Origin: Neobacillus sp. YX16
GTDB lineage: Bacteria > Bacillota > Bacilli > Bacillales > Cytobacillaceae
Assembly: GCF_030123505.1 (NCBI RefSeq)
Contig: NZ_CP126115.1
Location: 4,664,001-4,728,000, forward strand
DNA length: 64,000 nt
Direction of reading: 5' to 3'
Below the pieces are notes generated by a model, which saw only the letters and a list, made by a program, of their open reading frames with translations, was not told where the DNA came from and ran no database searches. Shown piece after piece: positions 10,061 through 18,517 of the stretch. Position 1 is the stretch's first letter. Every line of letters starts with the position of its first letter. The translations under genes were made by a program, and so were the position numbers.

Positions 10061-10979
10061 GATCGATAGCCCCCTTATCTGCTGTCACTTCAAGGAAGCG
10101 GTCCTCTAATGTTTTGGAAACTTCTCTAATCCCAAACACTTGAATTTCTTCTTCAACGAACACCTTTACCATTGCTGGTACTTCATTTTTTGCTAGTTCC
10201 ATGGTAATACCGTTCCGTGAATGAGTTACTGAGATAGTAGGGAAGTTAGTATTCATAAAGGTTAATGCTTTTTCACTAGGAATAACCTCAAATTCAAAAC
10301 TTGCACTAGTTCCATGTACAAATTCCTGTATCAATTGAACATCAATGAGACTACCATTTTGAATAATACCAATGCGGTCACACATCATTTCCATTTCTGA
10401 AAGAATATGGCTCGATACTATCACCGCCATATTTCTCTCCCTTGCAAGGCGGCGTATGTAATCACGGATTTCTCTTATGCCTGCAGGATCCAGTCCGTTT
10501 GTCGGTTCATCCAAAATCAATACTTTAGGATCATGCAAAAGACATTGAGCCAAACCTAATCGCTGCCGCATGCCCAGGGAATAGGTCTTCACTTTATCAT
10601 GAATTCTATCCGATAAGCCCACAAGCTTTACAGTTTCATTAATTTTTTCCTTGGATATCCCTTTCACCATCCGCGCATAATGAATAAGGTTTTGGTAGCC
10701 GCTTAGAAACTTGTACATTTCCGGATTTTCAACAATGGCTCCAACATGTCTTACCGCATCTTCAAACTTTGATTTGATACTATAACCATCGATTGTGATA
10801 TCACCTGAGGTAATATCCATTAATCCGACAATCATTCGAATCGTGGTTGTTTTACCCGCTCCATTGGGGCCAAGAAATCCGAAGACTTCTCCTTTATTTA
10901 CTTCGAAGCTGATATTATCTATTATCGTTCGTCCTTTAATTACTTTGGTAACATCTTTTAATACTACAATTGATTCCAA
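10053..10979 (-). CDS. ABC transporter ATP-binding protein
   Basis: This is the motor subunit partnered with the downstream permease. Walker A is GPNGAGKTT, the signature is YSLGMRQRL, Walker B is LILDEPTNGLDP, and the switch His is in VSSHIL. A roughly 90-residue C-terminal extension (from about residue 215) is typical of BcrA/NatA-like exporters. I chose the TTG at 10979, just after GGGGGAGGTC. A TTG at 11003 lies upstream of that ribosome site and is not credible. The substrate is unknown. Confidence 0.9.
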   Translation of the reverse strand: MESIVVLKDVTKVIKGRTIIDNISFEVNKGEVFGFLGPNGAGKTTTIRMIVGLMDITSGDITIDGYSIKSKFEDAVRHVGAIVENPEMYKFLSGYQNLIHYARMVKGISKEKINETVKLVGLSDRIHDKVKTYSLGMRQRLGLAQCLLHDPKVLILDEPTNGLDPAGIREIRDYIRRLARERNMAVIVSSHILSEMEMMCDRIGIIQNGSLIDVQLIQEFVHGTSASFEFEVIPSEKALTFMNTNFPTISVTHSRNGITMELAKNEVPAMVKVFVEEEIQVFGIREVSKTLEDRFLEVTADKGAIDHD

Positions 10980-11040
10980 AAGACCTCCCCCTCTCTTTAT
11001 CAAGTTTAACGCATAATAGATAAATTTAACATTTTTATAA

Positions 11041-11076
11041 AAAAATAGCCCCGACCTTTTACGATTCGGGGCTGCT
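11041..11076 (-). terminator. Terminator after tcdA
   Basis: AGCCCCGA pairs with TCGGGGCT around an 11-base loop. On the minus strand it is followed by ATTTTTTTAT, a clear U-tract. Confidence 0.85.
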
Positions 11077-11078
11077 TA

Positions 11079-11846
11079 TTATTTTTCGTCAGATACTCTT
11101 GTAATTTTGATGTCGGCTAACAGCTCTCGAACCACATAGCTTGCCATAATCAACCCGCAAGCAGAAGGAACGAAGGCATTTGAGGATGGCGGCATTTGTG
11201 CCTTACGGATTGGAGCATTTTCATTCCCAACCTCTTTTTTAACATCCTCACGAATAACAATCGGGCTTTCATCCGAAAAGACCACTGGAATGCCCTTGTG
11301 GATTCTTTCCTTGCGGAGTTTCGTGCGGATTACCTTAGCGATTGGATCTGTATGTGTTTTAGAAATATCAGCAATTTTGAAGCGAGTTGGGTCCATTTTA
11401 TTGGCCGCTCCCATGCTCGAGATGATCGGAATATTTCTTTTTAAGCATTCTTTCATCAAATGAATTTTATAAACAATGGTATCAGAAGCGTCAACGACAA
11501 AATCCAGACCATGCTTAAAAAATTCTTCATATGTCTCTTCTGTATAAAACATTTTTAAGGCGATGACTTCACAATCAGGATTAATATCTTTAATACGCTC
11601 TTTCATAAGTTCAGCTTTCTCTTGTCCAACCGTTGATAGCAAGGCGATGAGCTGACGGTTGACATTGGTAATATCAACTGTATCCTTATCGACTAGTATC
11701 AGCTTTCCAACTCCAGAACGAGCAAGTGCTTCAGCAGCAAATGAGCCGACACCGCCAATCCCTAGCACAGCAACAGTACTGTTTTTCATAATATCTAGGC
11801 CTTCTTTGCCAATAGCAAGTTCATTACGAGAAAATTGATGCAGCAT
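11079..11846 (-). CDS. tcdA: tRNA threonylcarbamoyladenosine dehydratase TcdA (YrvM)
   Basis: TcdA is an E1-like enzyme that converts t6A37 of tRNA to the cyclic form ct6A with ATP. The Rossmann nucleotide site is GIGGVGSFAAEALARSG at about residues 30-46, followed by VDKDTVDITNVNRQ, the ThiF/MoeB adenylation motif. Length of 255 residues is normal. The ATG has GAGGATTC upstream. It is monocistronic, bounded by 6S RNA upstream and a terminator downstream. Confidence 0.93.
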   Translation of the reverse strand: MLHQFSRNELAIGKEGLDIMKNSTVAVLGIGGVGSFAAEALARSGVGKLILVDKDTVDITNVNRQLIALLSTVGQEKAELMKERIKDINPDCEVIALKMFYTEETYEEFFKHGLDFVVDASDTIVYKIHLMKECLKRNIPIISSMGAANKMDPTRFKIADISKTHTDPIAKVIRTKLRKERIHKGIPVVFSDESPIVIREDVKKEVGNENAPIRKAQMPPSSNAFVPSACGLIMASYVVRELLADIKITRVSDEK

Positions 11847-12023
11847 GTGAATCCTCCAGAATTCAAATTAGACTTATCTATATCTTTAACACTAAAAAAA
11901 TATAACATACTCCTCTATAAATTCAAGTATTTCTATAGGAATTCGAAAATGAAAAGTGATTGTTACCCAAATTTTTATAGCACCGCCCTTTTGGGCACAA
12001 TCGATGTGCTTTTCCTCAGCAAA

Positions 12024-12059
12024 AATAAAAATAGCCCCCTGCTTATGCAGGAGACTATT
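12024..12059 (-). terminator. Terminator of the 6S RNA gene
   Basis: On the minus strand AATAG and CCTGC arms pair with GCAGG and CTATT, with an internal loop, and TTTTTATTTTT follows. It ends the 6S transcript. Confidence 0.85.
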
Positions 12060-12270
12060 TTTATAAGGGTCCCAATGGTGCCGTCGCGCTTGTTCCTTCT
12101 TTTGATCCCGCCACTCTCGCAGGTGGGTGTCTTATTCCAAGTTTATGTAAGTCCCTTTAACCGTATAGGTTGAGGCTTTTACGCTGCTTGAAGACTTCAG
12201 ACTCCCGAAGAAATAATGTTGGTCAAAAGTTAGGTAATACAACGAACATTTCAGGACACTTATTTGATTG
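12060..12270 (-). ncRNA. ssrS: 6S RNA (bsrA/SsrS-like)
   Basis: 6S RNA binds housekeeping RNA polymerase and mimics an open promoter. The 5' part (GTCCTGAAATGTTCG) and the 3' part (GACGGCACCATTGGGAC) can form the closing stem. Both resemble E. coli 6S (CUGAGAUGUUCG and GGCGGCAUCUCGG). The central ACCTAACTTTTGACCAACA region matches the large-bubble strand known from Bacillus 6S-1. The gene lies between aspS and tcdA, as bsrA does in B. subtilis. It has its own promoter and terminator. The 5' end is estimated from the promoter, so it may be off by a few bases. Confidence 0.9.
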
Positions 12271-12275
12271 ACTTT

Positions 12276-12304
12276 ATAATACCATAGATTAAAAAACCAT
12301 TCAA
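12276..12304 (-). promoter_or_regulatory. Sigma-A promoter of the 6S RNA gene
   Basis: TTGAAT (12299-12304) and TATTAT (12276-12281) are separated by exactly 17 bases on the minus strand. The promoter begins just past the aspS stop. Confidence 0.8.
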
Positions 12305-12308
12305 GGGA

Positions 12309-14099
12309 TTATGAAAGCGTTTTATTCATTTTATTGGTAACATTTAGTGATAAGTGAAGTTCTTTTAATTGGGCTTCTGAAACTTCACCTGGTGCATTGG
12401 TCAACAAGTCTGCGGCGCTTGCCGTTTTTGGAAAAGCAATGGTATCACGCAGGTTCGTACTGCCTGACAGCAGCATAACCAAACGGTCCAAACCAAGAGC
12501 AATCCCGCCATGTGGCGGCGTACCGTATTCGAAAGCATTTAACAAGAAACCAAATTGTTCTTGAGACTCTTCAGAAGTAAAACCAAGAACTTTAAACATT
12601 TTTTCTTGAACAGAACGCTCAAAAATTCTCAGTGAACCGCCTCCGAGCTCATAACCATTCAATACAAGGTCATAGGCCTGTGCACGAACTCTAGCCGGGT
12701 CTGTATCTAAGTAAGGCAAGTCTTCTCTTACCGGCATCGTGAATGGATGATGGGCCGCATAGTAACGTCCTTCTTCTTCACCATACTCAAGAAGCGGCCA
12801 ATCTGTAATCCATAAAAAGTTAAACTTACTCTGGTCGATTAACCCTAATTCTTTTCCAAGCTTAGAGCGGAGTGCACCTAAAGCGTCAGCAACGACATTT
12901 TTCTTGTCGGCAACGAATAATAGTAAGTCTCCCTCTTTAGCATTTAAAACCGTTGTTAACGCTTGGGAATCCTCTTCAGCAAAGAACTTTGCAATCGGAC
13001 CTTTTAATCCCTCTGCGTCTACTTTCAGCCAAGCTAGACCTTTTGCACCATAAACCCCTACAAATTCTGTTAGGGCATCAATATCCTTACGTGAGTATTT
13101 CTCAGCCCCGCCTTTCACATTAATGGCTTTTACTTGACCGCCATTAGCAACAGCAGCTGCAAATACTTTAAAACCTGAATCTTTAACAACCTCAGAAAGA
13201 TCAACTAGTTCAAGGCCAAAACGAGTATCTGGTTTATCTGAACCAAAACGGCTCATCGCTTCATCATAGGTCATTCGTGGAAACGGAGCAGGAATTTCAA
13301 GTCCTTTTACTTCCTTCATCAGCCCAGTCATCATTTTTTCCATTAAGCCCAAGATATCCTCTTGACCAAGGAAACTTGTTTCAATATCAATTTGTGTAAA
13401 CTCCGGCTGACGGTCAGCACGTAAGTCTTCATCACGGAAACAGCGTGCGATTTGATAATAACGCTCAATCCCGCCAAGCATTAATAGCTGCTTGAATAAC
13501 TGTGGTGATTGTGGAAGTGCATAGAACTCACCAGGATGTACACGGCTTGGAACGAGATAGTCACGTGCACCCTCAGGAGTACTTTTTGTTAAAATCGGTG
13601 TTTCAATATCTAGGAATCCTTCAGAGTCAAGGAAATCTCTGATTTGCTTTGTCACTTGATGACGCATTTTTAATGTTTCAAAAATCACCGGACGACGGAA
13701 ATCTAAATAGCGGTATTTAAGACGAATATCCTCTGATGCATCCGTTTTATCTGTAATGGTAAACGGCGGTGTTTTCGCTTCGTTAATAATCGTTACCATT
13801 TCAGCTTGAACTTCAATTTTGCCAGTTTTTAAATTTGGGTTAATCGTTCCTTCCTCACGGGCAATTATCGTCCCCTGTATATCTAGAACATACTCACTAC
13901 GAATCTTTTCCGCAGTTTGCAGTGCTTCTTTCGATAAATCCGGATTGAAAACAACTTGGACAATACCTGTACGATCGCGTAAATCAATAAAAATTAATCC
14001 ACCTAGGTCCCGGCGTTTTGCTACCCAGCCTTTAAGTGTTACTTTCTCACCAATTGCAGACTCTGGTACATCGCCACAAAAATACGTTCTCCCATACAT
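12309..14099 (-). CDS. aspS: Aspartate--tRNA ligase
   Basis: This is a class IIb synthetase that charges tRNA-Asp. The order is an N-terminal OB anticodon-binding domain (about 15-105), the catalytic core with motif 2 [14 protein letters not shown], an inserted GAD domain (about 285-420), and motif 3 GLDRLVML. The length of 596 residues is that of the bacterial form. It lies 14 bases after hisS, so both are controlled by the T-box leader at 15429-15742. Whether it also charges tRNA-Asn is not settled here. Confidence 0.97.
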   Translation of the reverse strand: MYGRTYFCGDVPESAIGEKVTLKGWVAKRRDLGGLIFIDLRDRTGIVQVVFNPDLSKEALQTAEKIRSEYVLDIQGTIIAREEGTINPNLKTGKIEVQAEMVTIINEAKTPPFTITDKTDASEDIRLKYRYLDFRRPVIFETLKMRHQVTKQIRDFLDSEGFLDIETPILTKSTPEGARDYLVPSRVHPGEFYALPQSPQLFKQLLMLGGIERYYQIARCFRDEDLRADRQPEFTQIDIETSFLGQEDILGLMEKMMTGLMKEVKGLEIPAPFPRMTYDEAMSRFGSDKPDTRFGLELVDLSEVVKDSGFKVFAAAVANGGQVKAINVKGGAEKYSRKDIDALTEFVGVYGAKGLAWLKVDAEGLKGPIAKFFAEEDSQALTTVLNAKEGDLLLFVADKKNVVADALGALRSKLGKELGLIDQSKFNFLWITDWPLLEYGEEEGRYYAAHHPFTMPVREDLPYLDTDPARVRAQAYDLVLNGYELGGGSLRIFERSVQEKMFKVLGFTSEESQEQFGFLLNAFEYGTPPHGGIALGLDRLVMLLSGSTNLRDTIAFPKTASAADLLTNAPGEVSEAQLKELHLSLNVTNKMNKTLS

Positions 14100-14113
14100 G
14101 AAGATCCTCTCCT

Positions 14114-15385
14114 CTATCTCTTAAGTTCTTGAAAATATTCCACAAATCGTGTTAACTCGATTTCTTCTTGCTCGCCTGTAGCCATATTTTTAAGGTTAAT
14201 TTTATTGTTCGTAAGCTCGTCGTCACCGAGAACGGCAACATATTTTGCATTCAGTCGGTCAGCTGCTTTAAATTGTGCTTTGATTTTTCGATTTAAATAA
14301 TCTCTTTCTGCGGAAACACCTGCAAGGCGCAGTTTCTGTAGAAGCCCTACTGTATAATCCTTGGCTTCTTCACCAAGGGAAGCGATATAGCAATCAATAC
14401 CTTGATTGATTTCAAGCTCAATTCCTTCAGCATTTAGTGCTGCTAGAAAGCGTTCAATACTCATGGCAAAACCGATTCCAGGGGTTTCTGGTCCGCCCAT
14501 TTCTTCGGCCAATCCGTTATACCGACCGCCGCCGCATAAAGTGGTAATGGCTCCAAAGCCTTCTGCGTCACTCATTATTTCAAAAGCAGTGTGATTATAA
14601 TAATCCAAACCGCGAACTAGGTTCGGATCGACTACAAACGCAATATCCAATTGTGTTAAATACTTCTGTAACTTTTCAAAATATGCCTTCGATTCATCAT
14701 TTAGATAATCAATAATCGACGGTGCAGATTTCATTAATTCATGATTGTGATCCTGTTTGCAATCGAGAATCCGCAATGGATTTTTCTCCAGACGGTTTTG
14801 ACAATCGTGGCAAAACTCCCCGATTCTCGGCTGAAAGTGATTCACTAACGCATTGCGGTGAGCGGTTCTGCTCTCCTTATCTCCAAGACTATTGATCACA
14901 AGCTTTAGCTTTTTCAAGCCCATTTCCATGTATAAATTGATTGCTAGTGAAATGACTTCTGCATCAATTGCAGGATCGTTACTGCCTAATGCTTCGATAC
15001 CAAATTGAACAAACTGACGGAAGCGTCCTGCCTGTGGGCGTTCGTATCGAAACATGGGTCCCATATAATAAAGCTTAACGGGCTGATTTGGATAACCAAA
15101 CATTTTTTTCTCAACAAATGCCCTTACCACTGCTGCTGTTCCTTCTGGTCTTAACGTAAGGCTGCGGCCGCCGCGATCATCAAATGAGTACATTTCTTTC
15201 TGTACAATATCAGTGGTATCACCTACACCTCTTGCAAATAGATCTGTATGTTCAAAGATTGGAGTCCGAATTTCTTGATATTGATATTTCTCACAAAGCT
15301 CTCTCGCTTTTGCTTCAATCAGCTGCCACTTTTCTACCTCTCCAGGCAGAATATCCTGTGTGCCTCTTGGAATGCTAATAGACAT
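14114..15385 (-). CDS. hisS: Histidine--tRNA ligase
   Basis: This class IIa synthetase charges tRNA-His. Motif 1 begins with [10 protein letters not shown]. Motif 2 is [14 protein letters not shown]. The histidine-binding loops are [14 protein letters not shown] and [14 protein letters not shown], and a C-terminal anticodon-binding domain follows (from about 325). The ATG is preceded by AAGGAGGAATATGCT. It is first in the hisS-aspS operon. Confidence 0.97.
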   Translation of the reverse strand: MSISIPRGTQDILPGEVEKWQLIEAKARELCEKYQYQEIRTPIFEHTDLFARGVGDTTDIVQKEMYSFDDRGGRSLTLRPEGTAAVVRAFVEKKMFGYPNQPVKLYYMGPMFRYERPQAGRFRQFVQFGIEALGSNDPAIDAEVISLAINLYMEMGLKKLKLVINSLGDKESRTAHRNALVNHFQPRIGEFCHDCQNRLEKNPLRILDCKQDHNHELMKSAPSIIDYLNDESKAYFEKLQKYLTQLDIAFVVDPNLVRGLDYYNHTAFEIMSDAEGFGAITTLCGGGRYNGLAEEMGGPETPGIGFAMSIERFLAALNAEGIELEINQGIDCYIASLGEEAKDYTVGLLQKLRLAGVSAERDYLNRKIKAQFKAADRLNAKYVAVLGDDELTNNKINLKNMATGEQEEIELTRFVEYFQELKR

Positions 15386-15428
15386 AGCATATTCCTCCTT
15401 ACCGTTTCTAATTTATGTAAAACCTTTA

Positions 15429-15742
15429 TAAAAACAAAAAACTCCCGTCCCTTGTATAAATAAATACAAGGGACGAGAGTTATAATCCCGCGGTGCCACC
15501 CTAGTTGAAGGCATAAACAATCTATGCACATCCTCTTTTACAGTTAACGCCTGCATACGTTCTTCTCCTACTAAGGGCGGAATTTAATCCGACTAAAGGA
15601 ACCCTTTTCAGAGAGAAGCCTAAGGAGTGTTCATTCATTAAGAATCATGTAGAAATGCTTTCAGCCCAGGGCATTTCCTCTCTTGTCATGTTTAACCTTA
15701 ATTACTATGCTCCATCATTGGTTATCGCCATGTTTATTATTT
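15429..15742 (-). promoter_or_regulatory. T-box leader of hisS-aspS
   Basis: The minus strand carries the T-box core AGGGTGGCACCGCGG (near 15488-15502), which forms the antiterminator. A strong terminator follows: CTCTCGTCCCTTGTAT pairs with ATACAAGGGACGGGAG, then TTTTTTGTTTTT. Stem I lies near 15615-15725 with an AGTA (loop E-type) element opposite the specifier. Stems GGAG/CTCC and TTAAG/CTTAA enclose a loop whose 3' side contains CAC (15627-15629), a His codon. The leader should read uncharged tRNA-His. The exact specifier register is my folding by eye. Confidence 0.92.
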
Positions 15743-15747
15743 ATATA

Positions 15748-15776
15748 ATAATACGGAGCATTGAATCCAATGTCAA
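15748..15776 (-). promoter_or_regulatory. Sigma-A promoter of hisS-aspS
   Basis: TTGACA (15771-15776) and TATTAT (15748-15753) are separated by 17 bases on the minus strand. Transcription would start near 15741, directly before the T-box leader. Confidence 0.85.
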
Positions 15777-15783
15777 GAAGGAT

Positions 15784-15960
15784 TTAGGATCTCTCCAAAT
15801 GTTTTTTCAACTTTCTAACATCGCCAATCGTTAGTCCAAATTCGGAGGCAAGCTCAAACGTAGTATTATTTTGTTCTCTTTGAATAAAATCATGAAAATC
15901 CACTCCAAAAAGCCTGCTGTCAACTGATTGGATACTATTTGACTTATCGCTCGATCTCAT
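15784..15960 (-). CDS. yrzK: Small HTH-like protein, YrzK-like, 58 aa
   Basis: A 58-residue ORF starts at an ATG (15958-15960) with GAGGTGATTGAGG upstream. The C-terminal part (TTFELASEFGLTIGDVRKLKKHLERS) reads like a sigma-70 region 4 or helix-turn-helix fragment. The B. subtilis yrzK gene lies at the same place between hisS and yrvJ. Its function is unknown. It may be a small DNA-binding or RNA polymerase-associated protein. Confidence 0.7.
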   Translation of the reverse strand: MRSSDKSNSIQSVDSRLFGVDFHDFIQREQNNTTFELASEFGLTIGDVRKLKKHLERS

Positions 15961-16126
15961 CCCTCAATCACCTCTTTATCATCACTATAGTTTCTATTAT
16001 TTCCATTCATATAAAAAACTTACGTGAAAGACAAGATTTTCGGAAAAAGGAGAAATTTAGCAAATAAGGAATGATTTTCACTCTGCTTTACGATAAAATT
16101 ATAGATATTGTGAAGGGAGAGAGAGG

Positions 16127-17872
16127 ATGATAAAGAGATTTATACTGTTAGTAGTATGTTTCACATTAGTTTTTGCTGTATTCCTCCCGCAGGAGATAGG
16201 TGTGGCAGCAAACGGGACGGTCACCATTGCTGAGAGTACTGTTAACATCCGTAATGGTCCAGGCCTAAGCTATCAGCTGGTGAAGCAAGTAAAAAAGGGC
16301 GAAAAATTTACGATTATTAAAGAAAAAGATGATTGGATCCAAATTCAGCTTTCAACTGCGAAGACAGGCTGGGTTGCCAACTGGGTTATAACTAAATCCT
16401 CTAATGGAACAACCACTAGCAGCTCTAGTAATTCAAAAAATATGAGTGCTACAGCTAATACCAATCAATTACGAGTGCGCTCCGGCCCTGGAACCAGTTT
16501 CCGTATCACAGGCTATTTAAATAAAGGACAAGCTGTCAGCGTTCTTGATGAGAATGAAAACTGGTTAAAAATCTCTGCATCATTTGGTGAAGGCTGGGTT
16601 GCAAGAGAATTCATGGATTTAAAAAGTAATAGCACTAATTCTAAAGAAGATAATAATAATAATAATAATAAATCCATCGACAAAGGTATTGTTACAGATA
16701 CATTGAATATTCGAGATGAGCCTTCTACCAAAGGAAGTATTATTGGCAAATTATCAAAGGGGACAACAGTTAGTATTTATTCAAAAAAGAGTAATTGGCT
16801 GGAAATTAAGTACTCTGGCCAAAGTGCATGGGTAAGTAGTGAATTTGTTCAAATAGGGACTCAAAGTCTGCCATCTAAAACTACTGGAATAATTGGGAAG
16901 GTAACAGCCAGCTCTCTTAGTGTCCGTGACGGATCTTCCTTAAATTCAAAGATTATTGGCTCCGTTTCAAAAGGACAAGAGTTTGCCATTCTTGATGAGG
17001 TAAATAATTGGATCCAAATCGAATATAAATCAGGAAAAACTGGCTGGGCAGCAGGATGGTATTTTAATAAAGATAAAGAAAAATCGAGCCAAATTGCCAA
17101 AGATAGCAAAGTAACAATCCTACATAATGGTACCAATATCAGAAAGGATCCCACCGTACAATCGACTGTTCTACAACGAGTTAATGAAGGTGAGTCCTTT
17201 CACATAATAAGTGTCGAAAATGATTGGTATGAAATTAAATTGTCGAATGATAGTAATGGATATATTGCCGGCTGGCTTGTGACTACCAATGGCACAGGTC
17301 CGGGTATTGATAAACAAGGGGCAGAAGGTTATCTAAAGTACAAAACCATTGTCATTGATCCCGGTCATGGCGGAGTTGACAATGGGGCAACAGGATCGAG
17401 TGGAACCCTTGAGAAAGAATTAACACTAAGGACTGCCCAACTTTTATCTGATAAGTTAAAAGCGGCTGGCGCAAATGTATTTCTTACAAGAAGTAACGAT
17501 TCGTATCTTCCGCTGCCATCAAGGGTAAGACTCGCGAGTATCCATCAGGCAGATGCCTTTCTCAGCTTACATTATGATAGTAACCTGGATCGAAGCGTCC
17601 GGGGAATGACAGGCTACTACTATCATTCCTATCAAAAAAAACTCGCAGAATATGTTTATAACTCAACCAATTCGCTAACAAAATTAAAAAGCCGCGGGGT
17701 CCGCTCGGGTGATTATCATGTCGTTCGTGAAAATCAAAGACAAGCAGTCCTTATGGAGCTGGGGTACCTAAGTAATTCAGCAGAAGAAATGACGCTGACC
17801 TCTGGTCAATTCCAAGAAAATGCAGCCACCGGTATTTATAACGGATTAGCTAGATATTTTAAAGAAAATTAG
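16127..17872 (+). CDS. N-acetylmuramoyl-L-alanine amidase with five SH3b domains (YrvJ-like)
   Basis: A secreted wall hydrolase that cuts the amide bond between MurNAc and L-Ala. A signal peptide occupies about residues 1-28. Five bacterial SH3 domains follow (about 30-90, 107-165, 187-242, 257-320 and 333-390), each with the NIR-GPG-like motif such as VNIRNGPGLSYQLV. They are separated by Ser- and Asn-rich linkers. The amidase_3 domain spans about 405-580. Its zinc ligands are in VIDPGHGG, the Glu of LEKELTL and LSLHYDSN, and its catalytic Glu is in LMELGYLSN. ATG at 16127 follows AAGGGAGAGAGAGG. Confidence 0.95.
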   Translation: MIKRFILLVVCFTLVFAVFLPQEIGVAANGTVTIAESTVNIRNGPGLSYQLVKQVKKGEKFTIIKEKDDWIQIQLSTAKTGWVANWVITKSSNGTTTSSSSNSKNMSATANTNQLRVRSGPGTSFRITGYLNKGQAVSVLDENENWLKISASFGEGWVAREFMDLKSNSTNSKEDNNNNNNKSIDKGIVTDTLNIRDEPSTKGSIIGKLSKGTTVSIYSKKSNWLEIKYSGQSAWVSSEFVQIGTQSLPSKTTGIIGKVTASSLSVRDGSSLNSKIIGSVSKGQEFAILDEVNNWIQIEYKSGKTGWAAGWYFNKDKEKSSQIAKDSKVTILHNGTNIRKDPTVQSTVLQRVNEGESFHIISVENDWYEIKLSNDSNGYIAGWLVTTNGTGPGIDKQGAEGYLKYKTIVIDPGHGGVDNGATGSSGTLEKELTLRTAQLLSDKLKAAGANVFLTRSNDSYLPLPSRVRLASIHQADAFLSLHYDSNLDRSVRGMTGYYYHSYQKKLAEYVYNSTNSLTKLKSRGVRSGDYHVVRENQRQAVLMELGYLSNSAEEMTLTSGQFQENAATGIYNGLARYFKEN

Positions 17873-17875
17873 AAA

Positions 17876-18014
17876 AGCGGAAGCGCCTTGCCCAGGGAAA
17901 AATGCAGTTCGATTTTTCCTAGGGGCGACAGGCATAAGACGATCCGGCGAGAAGGTTGGTCTTTACCTTCTTGACGGTTCGTCTTATGACCCCGAGCCTC
18001 TAGGCGCTGTAGCT
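17876..18014. mobile_element. Palindromic MITE-like intergenic element
   Basis: The 139-base element starts AGCGGAAGCGCCT and ends AGGCGCTGTAGCT, which pair with each other. Inside are two smaller hairpins. GGAAAAA pairs with TTTTTCC near 17896-17919. CATAAGACGA (17933-17942) pairs with TCGTCTTATG (17979-17988), extended by AGAAGGT/ACCTTCT. Such GCGGAAGCGCCT...AGGCGCT elements occur many times in several Bacillus-group genomes, from memory. It has no coding capacity. Confidence 0.8.
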
Positions 18015-18022
18015 AGACAATT

Positions 18023-18062
18023 AAAAAATGCTTGGCAGCTATTAAAGTGCCAAGCATTTTTT
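18023..18062. terminator. Bidirectional terminator between the amidase gene and dtd
   Basis: AAAATGCTTGGCA pairs with TGCCAAGCATTTT around a short loop, with A and T runs on both sides. It serves two converging genes. Confidence 0.9.
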
Positions 18063-18504
18063 ATCCTTTACTCTCAACAATTAGTGTAACGGGGCCGTCA
18101 TTGATTAATTCAACATCCATCATCGCTCCAAAGATTCCTGTTTCAACCTTGATACCTTTTTCACGTAATAAACCATTGAATACTTCATAGAGCTGAATCG
18201 CCTGTTCCGGTCTTGCAGCTTCCATGAAATTAGGTCGTCTTCCTTTGCGGCAATCCCCATACAAAGTGAATTGAGAGACAGAAAGGATTTCACCGCCAAC
18301 TTCTAATAAAGATAAATTCATCTTTCCAGCGTCATCTTCAAAAATCCGTAGATTAACGATTTTTTCCGCTAAGAAGGCAGCGTCCTCCTCTTTATCTTGA
18401 TGTGTGACACCTACAAGGAGGACAAGTCCTTTAGAAATCTGACCTGTTATTTCTCCATCTACAGTTACCTTTGCATTTTTACTGCGCTGCACCACTACTC
18501 GCAT
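18061..18504 (-). CDS. dtd: D-aminoacyl-tRNA deacylase
   Basis: Dtd removes D-amino acids wrongly attached to tRNA. The protein begins [18 protein letters not shown]. The conserved SQFTLYGDC motif lies at about residues 77-85, and the cross-subunit GPVTL motif near the C-terminus ([11 protein letters not shown]) is the second signature. The 147-residue length is standard. It lies 13 bases after rel, so the two are co-transcribed as in most Firmicutes. Confidence 0.97.
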   Translation of the reverse strand: MRVVVQRSKNAKVTVDGEITGQISKGLVLLVGVTHQDKEEDAAFLAEKIVNLRIFEDDAGKMNLSLLEVGGEILSVSQFTLYGDCRKGRRPNFMEAARPEQAIQLYEVFNGLLREKGIKVETGIFGAMMDVELINDGPVTLIVESKG

Positions 18505-18517
18505 TTCAAAAAACTCC

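Noticed and set aside
11835..12173. Plus-strand ORF of 112 codons over the 6S RNA region
   Set aside because: It is opposite the 6S RNA and its terminator, with no ribosome site. The RNA, promoter and terminator explain the region.
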